Assembly: GCA_014378525.1 (NCBI GenBank)
Contig: JACMNL010000121.1
Coordinates: 1-60,058, forward strand
Length of the DNA: 60,058 nt
Origin: Bacteriovorax sp.
Lineage (GTDB): Bacteria; Bdellovibrionota; Bacteriovoracia; Bacteriovoracales; Bacteriovoracaceae
Reading direction: 5' to 3'
Shown here piece after piece: positions 41,955-49,670 of the stretch. Numbering within the stretch: position 1 is the first letter of the stretch; the number at the start of each line of letters is the position of its first letter. A program made the position numbers and the translations under genes. The notes beneath the pieces are model-generated. The model saw nothing but the letters and a program-made list of their open reading frames with translations. It ran no database searches and was not told the origin of the DNA.

Positions 41955-42887
41955 ATGTATAAGTATTTATTGATTTTATGTTTAACTATTAACGTTTCAT
42001 ACGCATCTGCAGTGAAGCTAGTTGACTACCTTGTGAGCGGATCTGGGATTGCTGAAATCCTGGCGAAGCAAGGGATTAAGGGAAATGATGCAAAACAAGT
42101 TCAAAGCTATGTTGCCTCATCACTTATGGCCCTTGGAAATAAGAGTTCTCTTTCAAGAGAAGAACTTTATAAAGTTCTAAGTGCTCTGCCTGTTACAGGA
42201 CACGATGCTGACGTAAGAAAAGGTCTGCAAATGATCCTTGATACAGACGCTGATAAAATTCAAAAGAAAGATGTTGTGAACGCAATCAACAACATTATCT
42301 ATCTTGCTAACAGACATGGTAAATCTGTAATCATCGCATGTGCTGAATGTGTGAATGAATCTTTAGCGAAAGAAGGATTCAAGTTTACAGTTGAAACAGT
42401 TAAAAACGCTTCGGCCACAAAACTTCTTAATGAAGTAATTCCTAAAAACCCGGCCCAACTTAATACATTCATCTCTGGACGTATGAAAAGACTTGGAATG
42501 GGTGACTACTCTAAAGTTACTCCAGACATGGTGGCTCCTGAAGATGAAAAATCTCTGGCACTATTTTTAGGTCTTGCAGAATCAGGATCTGCTGATCAAA
42601 AAGCTCTTGTTGCTTCAATCAAAAAACTTTCTACAAAAAACGGGAAGACAAATATTATCGATCCAAAAAACCCACATAAATTCTGGAAGGTTTTAGCTGA
42701 CGATATGTCTCCTCAGGATATGGCAGGTTGGACGAAGACTCTTGATGAAGTTTCTGCTCGTGCAGAAAAAGATGGAGTAACTTCTGAAGAAGCTTTCTAC
42801 CGTACACTTAAAGATAAGGCACAAGGGAATGATTATCTAACTAAGCAGTATGAAACGTTAAAAGCTAAGAGATGTTTCTTCAAATAA
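41955..42887 (+). CDS. Exported helical protein of unknown function
   Basis: A 310-residue protein with a signal peptide (MYKYLLILCLTINVSYASA, cleavage before VK). The mature part looks all-helical, with repeated acidic/basic segments and two closely spaced Cys (ACAECV). No family or catalytic motif is recognised. GAGGA precedes the ATG. It is a single gene between a divergent DNase I-like gene and a terminator, with a weak sigma-28-like promoter in front. Confidence 0.6.
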   Translation: MYKYLLILCLTINVSYASAVKLVDYLVSGSGIAEILAKQGIKGNDAKQVQSYVASSLMALGNKSSLSREELYKVLSALPVTGHDADVRKGLQMILDTDADKIQKKDVVNAINNIIYLANRHGKSVIIACAECVNESLAKEGFKFTVETVKNASATKLLNEVIPKNPAQLNTFISGRMKRLGMGDYSKVTPDMVAPEDEKSLALFLGLAESGSADQKALVASIKKLSTKNGKTNIIDPKNPHKFWKVLADDMSPQDMAGWTKTLDEVSARAEKDGVTSEEAFYRTLKDKAQGNDYLTKQYETLKAKRCFFK

Positions 42888-42907
42888 TTTTAAGAAATTA
42901 TAGATAT

Positions 42908-42940
42908 AAAAAAGGCTGGATCAATATTCCGGCCTTTTTT
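42908..42940. terminator. Bidirectional intrinsic terminator
   Basis: A stem AAAAAAGGCTGGA / TTCCGGCCTTTTTT (42908-42920 and 42928-42940, one T-G wobble) with a seven-base loop, and A/T runs on both sides. It separates the exported helical protein gene from the convergent cytochrome gene. Confidence 0.85.
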
Positions 42941-42950
42941 TATTTTAGAT

Positions 42951-43325
42951 TTAGATTCCATTAATCCACGTTTCCACAGACCCCAACTCATCAGTTGTTA
43001 GCTCTGCCACCGGGTCCTGAGGCATGTCGCCGCCATTGTTCTTTAATCTGGTCCAGATCAAAGATCCCCCTGTATTTCCCTGTGAAACAAGACCTGCAGC
43101 AGTCCACTGTGCGGATGACTTATAAGCAGACCAGGCATTGTGACATTGAAAACATTTTGTCTGAAAAACTTTATAAGCAGCAAGCAATCTTACTCCATCA
43201 GGTGTTGATGAATCGATTCCTTCAATCGGAGCGTACTGTGAGTAGTCTCCTGAGCTGCTGTTGTAATCCTGGCCGCAGCTGGCGGCGAGAAATGCAATGA
43301 ATATCAGACTGATTATTTTTTTCAT
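42951..43325 (-). CDS. Lipoprotein with a single c-type heme motif
   Basis: A 124-residue lipoprotein (lipobox LAASC17) with one CFQCH heme-binding motif near residue 58. No Met axial ligand can be assigned with certainty (GGDMPQDP near 100 is the best candidate). The size and motif fit a small monoheme cytochrome c anchored in the outer or inner membrane, able to pass electrons in the periplasm. It follows the YceI gene by six bases, the last of four leftward genes. Confidence 0.72.
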   Translation of the reverse strand: MKKIISLIFIAFLAASCGQDYNSSSGDYSQYAPIEGIDSSTPDGVRLLAAYKVFQTKCFQCHNAWSAYKSSAQWTAAGLVSQGNTGGSLIWTRLKNNGGDMPQDPVAELTTDELGSVETWINGI

Positions 43326-43331
43326 ATTTTA

Positions 43332-43808
43332 TTAAACATCGATGATAGCAACGATTACAACATCGTCCTTCACTCCAATTCCCATGTAGTTTTCTTCTTT
43401 CAGTTTGAAATCAGAATTTTTTACATTGATTGTAGCTTCAAGTTTTGTTGGCGATTTCATTGTATATGTAAATGACACATCTTTTTTAACATCATCAACA
43501 GTCAGTGTCCCCGTCCCTTTTCCGTCAGCTGCCATAACTTTTGTAAAAGTAATTTTTGGGAATTTATCAGAAGCTAAATGCTTATGAAAATGTTCATCAC
43601 GAAGATCGATACCCGTTTTTAATTCATCAGTTTTTACCCAAAGGTTTTCTGCTGTGAATTTTGCTCCGTCTTTTTTAACTTCACCCTTAACTTTGTCTGA
43701 TTTTGCTTCGAAACTTCCCGCTGGTGATAAAGCAACTTTTACTGTTACTTCGTGAGCGTAAGCATTCATCATTAGTGCACTGGCCATAACCGCGATAATA
43801 ATTTTCAT
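43332..43808 (-). CDS. YceI-family periplasmic lipocalin-like protein
   Basis: A 158-residue protein with a signal peptide (cleavage near NAYA-H) and the YceI features: LWVKTDELKTGIDLRDEHFHKHL, KFPKITFTK, GTLTVDDVKKDVSFTY and a terminal VKDDVVIVAIIDV. YceI proteins bind isoprenoid lipids such as ubiquinone precursors in a beta-barrel. Next to a small cytochrome, it may take part in the same redox chain. AGGAGA precedes the ATG at 43808. Confidence 0.85.
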   Translation of the reverse strand: MKIIIAVMASALMMNAYAHEVTVKVALSPAGSFEAKSDKVKGEVKKDGAKFTAENLWVKTDELKTGIDLRDEHFHKHLASDKFPKITFTKVMAADGKGTGTLTVDDVKKDVSFTYTMKSPTKLEATINVKNSDFKLKEENYMGIGVKDDVVIVAIIDV

Positions 43809-43818
43809 ATTTGTTCTC

Positions 43819-44877
43819 CTAAAAATCATATAATAACCCAATAGACCAGAGACTGCCCGGGTTAGGAAAAACTTTTCCTAGGCGTGTTCTGAGTGAAACG
43901 TTTTTTATTTTAATTTTTGACTGAAGGAAATACCCTGCTTCATAAGTTTTTTCTCTTTCAAAGCGGTATTGAGTTTCATCAGGATTTGTCCAGTCACCCT
44001 GGCGGTATTTTACCGGGACGTGTACACCCAAAAGAACATTATCCGAGAAAGTCTTGAAGTACATTCCTGGACCGGCCACAAAACCTTTTACTGCGACAGA
44101 TGACTGCTGATATTTAACTGTGCGGTCTTCTGAACTGATCGTTGCAGTTAAAACTGCAAAACATCCTTCAAGGTCGAATTCGAAATTTACGTTTTCCCAT
44201 TTTTTACCACCACCGATACATGTTCCGATTGCAGTACTTAAAAGATTTGTTTTCACACCGCTGGTGTTCACCAGGTAAAGGCGGTCCTGCCAGCTGATGA
44301 AATCAAGCGAAGCGTAGTAATGTGACTTGTAGGTCATTCTTTCATCACTGTTGATTTTTTCCTGAAGCAGATCTTCAAGCAATTTCAAATCACCTTCATC
44401 TACTTTTACTTTGCGGGCAAGCCCGATAAAGCCTTCAGCATTCTTTTTATATTTGCTGCGGTCATTGCCCGGAGTATAGGAATTCGTCTTACTAAAAAGC
44501 TGTGTATTCAGGAATGCCAGTTTGTAATAGTACAACTGAAGTTTTGTTTTATCGTAATAAGACGAATCCATTTTCGAAGCAGAAGTTGCCAGAATCTTTT
44601 CATGAGCTTCCTTATTGAAATTCACAATAATTTTTCTGTAAGTTTCAATCGCCTCTTTGAATTTTTCCCTGCGCTCAAAACTGATTGCAAGTCTTTCGAG
44701 TGCCATCCAGTTTTTACCAAGAATTTCTTCATTTTCATCGTACAAATCTTCTACTTTTTCCAGCTGGTTTTTATCCAGATAAAGCTGCATCAGCTTGAGG
44801 TTATCAAGCGGAGTATTCGCTGCGATTGCGCTGAAAGATATGATGAATGTAAGTAGTGTTAATTTTATTTTCATCAT
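43819..44877 (-). CDS. Exported protein with TPR-like N-terminus and beta-barrel-like C-terminus
   Basis: A 352-residue protein with a signal peptide (cleavage near AIAA-N). Residues 30-150 look like helical TPR-type repeats (LKLMQLYLDKNQLEKVEDLYDENEEI). The C-terminal two thirds alternate hydrophobic and polar residues and end in LYDF, the terminal aromatic expected of outer-membrane barrel proteins. It has no ribosome site, but its ATG lies three bases after the stop of the porin-cytochrome gene, so translation by reinitiation is likely. Unknown family. Confidence 0.62.
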   Translation of the reverse strand: MMKIKLTLLTFIISFSAIAANTPLDNLKLMQLYLDKNQLEKVEDLYDENEEILGKNWMALERLAISFERREKFKEAIETYRKIIVNFNKEAHEKILATSASKMDSSYYDKTKLQLYYYKLAFLNTQLFSKTNSYTPGNDRSKYKKNAEGFIGLARKVKVDEGDLKLLEDLLQEKINSDERMTYKSHYYASLDFISWQDRLYLVNTSGVKTNLLSTAIGTCIGGGKKWENVNFEFDLEGCFAVLTATISSEDRTVKYQQSSVAVKGFVAGPGMYFKTFSDNVLLGVHVPVKYRQGDWTNPDETQYRFEREKTYEAGYFLQSKIKIKNVSLRTRLGKVFPNPGSLWSIGLLYDF

Positions 44878-44879
44878 TG

Positions 44880-46055
44880 TTATAACCACAAGTGAATCTG
44901 TGCTAACAGATCCCACCTATCTTTTACGCTGCTTTCCTGACTGAAGTTTCTCGTATTGTTCAGGTCCACTCTCAGTTCGATTTTCGAACGTGGAAAGTAT
45001 GAAACACTTGGACCGAAACGAACGCGGTAACTTTTATCAACAGCATTTTTATAATATTCGATTGAGTTAAGGAAATAAACTCCTCTCGTCGCTCTGATTT
45101 CATTCTGGAAGATTGAATAGTATTCAGTCTTGCTAAGTGAAGATGTTTTCGGCGTTTTTTCTACGCGCCCGACTTCAAAAATAATACTTGTTCCATGATC
45201 CAGTCCTGAACGGATGTGAGCTGCATAGGCAGTCTGGTCGACGTAATCATTTCCTTCTTTCATGACTGAAAGACCTACTCTGTTTTTTTCCAGTAAAGTG
45301 TATTCAAAAGTTCCTGCGAAACCTTTCATTCGAAGATCTACATCCTGAGTAAGGTTACCAACGAATGCATTTAATCCACCTTCAAAAGAAGGAGTATTAT
45401 AATGAATTACGACACCGTGAGACTGATCGTCCATTGTAAGTTGCGGAGTCGTACGTGAATATGAAGTGTGTTCGACCAATCTTACGCCGAAAGTTTTATC
45501 CATCAGTCCCGCATAAATTCCCCAGGTCTGATTCGGGCGGTAACCAAGATAATGCTCGCGTGTTCTGTATGTTTTAATACTGTCTGCCTGTGGAGTATTT
45601 TGAAGTGCGCGCGGAACAGGCGCATAACCAAACGTCACTTCAGCAATGTATTTATCGTTTTCGCCAAACAACCCTACTAAACTCAGATCTGCCTGCATGT
45701 GAATATAATCTGTCGTCTCTTTCACTTCACCGAAGTTTTGTTTTAAAAGCATTCCACGATAACTCAGCTGAGGACGGAAATGTTTATTCTCCGGCTGTTT
45801 GAATAAAAATCCTGATTCCTGGCTGATCAATTCTTCAGGTTTGTTATCATCATAAAATCCACGGCTACTTACAGCTGTGGCCGAAAATGCTCTACCATAG
45901 TCATTGATAGGCCCGTTACCGAATGGATTGTAGTGACAAGTGATACATGAATTGTAGCCGTGTCCGATAAAATTCGGATACGCTTCAGCTTTCGGTGAGA
46001 AAAACTGGCAAGCCCCGATCAGCGACATTATAATGAGGGATTTTGATTTAAACAT
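44880..46055 (-). CDS. Outer-membrane beta-barrel with an N-terminal c-type heme motif
   Basis: A 391-residue protein with a signal peptide (cleavage near AEA-Y26), a heme motif CITCH at 37-41 directly at the mature N-terminus, and then about 330 residues of alternating strands with aromatic girdles that end HLWL. That reads as a porin carrying one covalently bound heme inside or at the mouth of the barrel. The family is seen mainly as unnamed proteins; a porin-cytochrome fusion is my inference. An alternative lipobox (LIGAC16) in the signal is possible. It heads the leftward cytochrome operon. Confidence 0.66.
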   Translation of the reverse strand: MFKSKSLIIMSLIGACQFFSPKAEAYPNFIGHGYNSCITCHYNPFGNGPINDYGRAFSATAVSSRGFYDDNKPEELISQESGFLFKQPENKHFRPQLSYRGMLLKQNFGEVKETTDYIHMQADLSLVGLFGENDKYIAEVTFGYAPVPRALQNTPQADSIKTYRTREHYLGYRPNQTWGIYAGLMDKTFGVRLVEHTSYSRTTPQLTMDDQSHGVVIHYNTPSFEGGLNAFVGNLTQDVDLRMKGFAGTFEYTLLEKNRVGLSVMKEGNDYVDQTAYAAHIRSGLDHGTSIIFEVGRVEKTPKTSSLSKTEYYSIFQNEIRATRGVYFLNSIEYYKNAVDKSYRVRFGPSVSYFPRSKIELRVDLNNTRNFSQESSVKDRWDLLAQIHLWL

Positions 46056-46263
46056 TCAACGAACTCTTGCCTTAAAATTAAACTGAAATTATCCATTAAT
46101 CGTAAACTAAAAGATTTACAATAACATCAACAAATTAAGCAAAAAAGTATGACACTCAGGCAATGCTCGAGTGAAAAGCTCAGGAACTATTTGCTTACTC
46201 CTTATAATTGACTGTCTCTATGTTAAACTAATTTTGAGTGAAATTATTTACGGGAGAGGCCTT

Positions 46264-47415
46264 ATTAAATTTCAGAAACTTTTTGTAAAGGAATTGGTCG
46301 CAATTTCTTTAGTATCATTATTTTCAGTTCAGGCGTTTGCTGACGCCAAATCGCAGGCCTATCGATTACACAATCGTTTGACCGGCGTACCTCCTACCTC
46401 TGACGTTTTGTCACAGATGGAAACGTTGATTAAAAACGGAAACCCAAAGGGCGCAGCTCTAAAGGCAATCGATAACCAGAATTTTTACAATTTAACATTG
46501 AAGAACTGGGTAAAACGCTGGACTAACGTGGATCACTCACCTCGCGTTCCGCTGAACGATTATGTTGCCACGGTCATTGGTATGGTCAGAGATGATATTC
46601 CGTTTGATCAGGTTTTATATGGTGATCATCTATATATAGCAGCAGCAAACACTCCCGTGACTGTTCCTGCTTACAGCAACAAAGATAACAAACAGTATGA
46701 AACTCTGGAAAATAATTTTGTTTCACTAAAAGATTATCTGGTTCATGCCAATCAATCTGAAGTGACTGGTATTAAAGATACTGCCGGAGTCATCACTACA
46801 AGAGCTTCAGCGGCTGCATTCTTTTCTGCAGGAACAAACAGAAGAATGACCCGTTTTACTTTCATTAATTATCTTTGCCGCGATTTCGAAGCGGTTCACG
46901 ATATTAACATTGCCGACTTTCACGTTCGTCGTGACGTGGAAAGAAATCCGGGAGGTGACTCGAGAACTTACCGTAACCAGTGCGTTGGTTGTCATGCTGG
47001 TCAGGATGGTCTCGGTGGAGCTTGGGCGTATTTCGATTTCGTTGGTGATCAGCTTACTTACACTCCGGGAACAGTCGCTCCAAAAATCTTAAAGAACGTT
47101 CTTTATAAAGATGGATATCTTACTAAAGACGACAGCTGGGTAAACCTTTGGGCAGATGGACAGAATGCTGTTTTAGGATGGCCTGATAAAGTTTCTGGTA
47201 ATGGAGCAAAAGAACTTGGAATGATGGTATCGCGTTCACGTGCTTTCGCTGAATGTATGTCATCAAAAGTTTTTGAACTCGTATGTATCAGAAAACCAAA
47301 AATCGCCAGTGAAATAGCTGAAGTGAAAACACTCGCTGATTCATTTCAGAGTGGTGATAAATTTAATATGAAAAATCTTTTTGCAGAGACATCAGTTCTT
47401 TGCCTGGGCGAATAA
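46264..47415 (+). CDS. Exported c-type heme-motif protein, probably started at an ATT codon
   Basis: From the ATT at 46264 the protein is 383 residues with an ideal signal peptide (MKFQKLFVKELVAISLVSLFSVQAFA read with Met first). GGGAGAGG lies four bases upstream of the ATT, while in-frame TTG (46234) and GTG (46171) have no ribosome site. One heme motif CVGCHAG lies in the second half near residue 240, with two more Cys near the end (ECMSS, VCIRK). The beginning, LTGVPPTSDVLSQM, recalls proteins of the PSD1/DUF1549 type in which the first domain precedes a cytochrome domain. It heads the five-gene operon that ends with the LspA-HAMP fusion. Confidence 0.6.
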   Translation: MKFQKLFVKELVAISLVSLFSVQAFADAKSQAYRLHNRLTGVPPTSDVLSQMETLIKNGNPKGAALKAIDNQNFYNLTLKNWVKRWTNVDHSPRVPLNDYVATVIGMVRDDIPFDQVLYGDHLYIAAANTPVTVPAYSNKDNKQYETLENNFVSLKDYLVHANQSEVTGIKDTAGVITTRASAAAFFSAGTNRRMTRFTFINYLCRDFEAVHDINIADFHVRRDVERNPGGDSRTYRNQCVGCHAGQDGLGGAWAYFDFVGDQLTYTPGTVAPKILKNVLYKDGYLTKDDSWVNLWADGQNAVLGWPDKVSGNGAKELGMMVSRSRAFAECMSSKVFELVCIRKPKIASEIAEVKTLADSFQSGDKFNMKNLFAETSVLCLGE

Positions 47416-47417
47416 TC

Positions 47418-48170
47418 ATGAATGAAGAAAAAACATTACCAAACGGTGTACGAATTGCCATTGCGATAACAACTCTCGTGTCAGTCCTGATTGCATTTAA
47501 CCAGTGTACTGTTGATAAAACGACTAACACAAAAAGAAGTACGGCTTCAACATCTTCTTCAACAGCTGCTCCGTCGACAAATACAACTGACGGTGGTGAT
47601 ACTACTAGTGGTGCAACTCTTCCTGATGGACTTGTCATGCCGCCAATGAATGCTCCTACTGCTGAGAGTGAACTCGATACAATTGATGTTGGTGTAAAAG
47701 ATTTCGAACAAATTTATCAATCGATGGCAACCCTGACAGGTGTGGGACCTTCTGATCCAACAATCATGGGAGTCTATAAAGATCTTACTGTTCAGATGCC
47801 TGTTGATAACAACGCAAAAAGTTTTCTTCCTGCCAATCAGGTTGCAATTACAAAGCTAGCTGCAGAATTCTGCGAAAAAATGGTTGAGACACAGACACTA
47901 AGAGTAGTTGTATGGCCTACAATCAATTTTACCCAGACCCCTGCGCAGGTTTTTAATGCTACCAGCAAGCAGTTGATCATAAATCAGGCGATCGCTAAAT
48001 TTATGCCGCCTCTTGATTCAACAACGCAAGTTTTGACATTCAACGAACTTTCTAAATTGTTTGATGACCTTTTATCCGGTGAAGTTTTAACTTCAAGTGT
48101 GACAACGAGAAAAGTTGTGAAAGGTATGTGTATATCAACCCTGGCAAGCGCTCACGCGACACTTTTATAA
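47418..48170 (+). CDS. Lipoprotein-like exported protein with an aberrant F-N-Q-C lipobox
   Basis: A 250-residue protein. Residues 1-29 form a signal with the charged start MNEEKTLPNGVR, a hydrophobic core and then FNQC30. The Gln before the Cys breaks the usual lipobox rule ([AGS] at -1). The mature part begins with a Ser/Thr-rich linker of about 40 residues that should be extended and surface exposed, followed by a helical domain of 170 residues with two Cys (EFC, GMC). The family is not recognised. It lies two bases behind the heme protein gene and 12 before the Tat-type protein gene. Confidence 0.62.
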   Translation: MNEEKTLPNGVRIAIAITTLVSVLIAFNQCTVDKTTNTKRSTASTSSSTAAPSTNTTDGGDTTSGATLPDGLVMPPMNAPTAESELDTIDVGVKDFEQIYQSMATLTGVGPSDPTIMGVYKDLTVQMPVDNNAKSFLPANQVAITKLAAEFCEKMVETQTLRVVVWPTINFTQTPAQVFNATSKQLIINQAIAKFMPPLDSTTQVLTFNELSKLFDDLLSGEVLTSSVTTRKVVKGMCISTLASAHATLL

Positions 48171-48182
48171 GGACGATTTAAG

Positions 48183-49652
48183 ATGACAGAAAATAAAAAA
48201 GATCCAAACGCTCCTTTAAAACATGAAAACCATTCTCTTCATACGCGCAGAGATTTTCTTTCGCAGGGATTTTTAGCAGGCGTTGGGTTCACAATGATTC
48301 CCGGCCTGCTCACAATGCTTCATTCAAATGCGGCAAACGCTCTTGAGTGCGGGCTTGGTGATACAACCAATATAACCAGAGTTCCGATTATCATTTTCGA
48401 TTTATCCGGAGGGGGAAACCTTGTTGGATCTAACGTCATGGTAGGAAAGGCCGGTGGCCAGATGGATTTTATTTCAAGTTATGAAACACTTGGTTTACCA
48501 ATGACAATGCACCCGAAAAATGCGGGACAAACAAATAATGAACTTGGTCTTGTTTTCCATAATGACTCCGCAATTCTTCGCGGAATCAAAAACTCTTCGA
48601 CAGTAACGACGAGAGCAAAAGTGGAAGGCGGAGTTTTTTGTGCGACTTCAAACGATGATACGCAAAACAATCCACACAATCCAATGTACTGGCTTGCTTC
48701 TGCAGGTGTTACAGGACAACTCGCTCCTCTTGCAGGAACAGTTAACAGTGACTCGGGCGGAAACTCAATGGCCCCTCAAAGTTCATTGATTGCAACTTTA
48801 AAACCCGTTACATTAAATACTCCTAAAGATGCACTTGGGCTTGTGAATATCGGTCGCCTTGGAACTCTTTACGGAACTGATAAAGCACAAAAAGTTTTAA
48901 AATCAATTGAGAATATGAGTGCGCAGAAAATCAGTCTCTTCAATAAAAAAGCACTTCCAGATCAGATCAAGGATTTAATGAACTGTGGATACATTCAATC
49001 TCAGGATTTATTAAACCGCTTTTCTGTAACCGCTGTAGACCCTACTCTAGACCCGCTAGTCACAAATATTTTTCCAAACATCGCTAACAATGCTGATCAA
49101 AGAAAAACTGCGACAATGGCAAAACTTATTCTTGATGGATACATCGGAGTTGGTACAGTCGAAAAAGGTGGATTCGACTATCATGACAATACAAGATCAA
49201 GTGGTGAAACGCGTGACTTTGAAATCGGTGACCTGATTGGAAAAGTTATGGAGCTTGCTGCGGCCAAAGGAAAAGATATCATGATTTACGTCTACTCAGA
49301 CGGTGGTATTGCTTCAAGCGGAGCTACAGATGATTCAACTGGTGGGCGCGGAAAAATTCCATGGGCCGGAGATAGTTCACAACGTTCATCTGCTTTCACT
49401 CTTCTTTACAGAAACGCTGGTAAAGCAACATTGAGAGTAGCGAACAAAAGACAGATCGGAGCTTTCAAGGACAATGGAACTGTTGATACTCAAGCTATGC
49501 TTACAAGTAACAGTGTTACCAATTTAGCAAAGGCTCTGGTTGCAAATTACTTATCACTTACAGGGGATGAAGCAAAGCTTGCGAAAGTAGTTGGTGACAA
49601 TCCATTTGGAACGAACATTAACGATTATCTTTTCTTTAATAAGATTAAATAG
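48183..49652 (+). CDS. Tat-signal exported protein (DUF1501-like)
   Basis: A 489-residue protein with a twin-arginine signal (TRRDFLSQGFLAGVGF, Arg22-Arg23) and a cleavage site near ANA-L. The mature part, with VPIIIFDLSGGGNLVGSN near the start, SDGGIASSG and a terminal SLTGD segment, is of the alkaline-phosphatase-like DUF1501/sulfatase-related type often paired with PSD1/cytochrome proteins. Export in folded form suggests a bound cofactor or metal. AAGGA precedes the ATG. It is the third gene of the operon. Confidence 0.68.
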   Translation: MTENKKDPNAPLKHENHSLHTRRDFLSQGFLAGVGFTMIPGLLTMLHSNAANALECGLGDTTNITRVPIIIFDLSGGGNLVGSNVMVGKAGGQMDFISSYETLGLPMTMHPKNAGQTNNELGLVFHNDSAILRGIKNSSTVTTRAKVEGGVFCATSNDDTQNNPHNPMYWLASAGVTGQLAPLAGTVNSDSGGNSMAPQSSLIATLKPVTLNTPKDALGLVNIGRLGTLYGTDKAQKVLKSIENMSAQKISLFNKKALPDQIKDLMNCGYIQSQDLLNRFSVTAVDPTLDPLVTNIFPNIANNADQRKTATMAKLILDGYIGVGTVEKGGFDYHDNTRSSGETRDFEIGDLIGKVMELAAAKGKDIMIYVYSDGGIASSGATDDSTGGRGKIPWAGDSSQRSSAFTLLYRNAGKATLRVANKRQIGAFKDNGTVDTQAMLTSNSVTNLAKALVANYLSLTGDEAKLAKVVGDNPFGTNINDYLFFNKIK

Positions 49653-49670
49653 ACCTACAAGGAATAGAAT

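Noticed and set aside
46171..46233. GTG start of the first gene of the LspA-HAMP operon.
   Set aside because: It lies upstream of the TATAAT box, has no ribosome site and would spoil the signal peptide.
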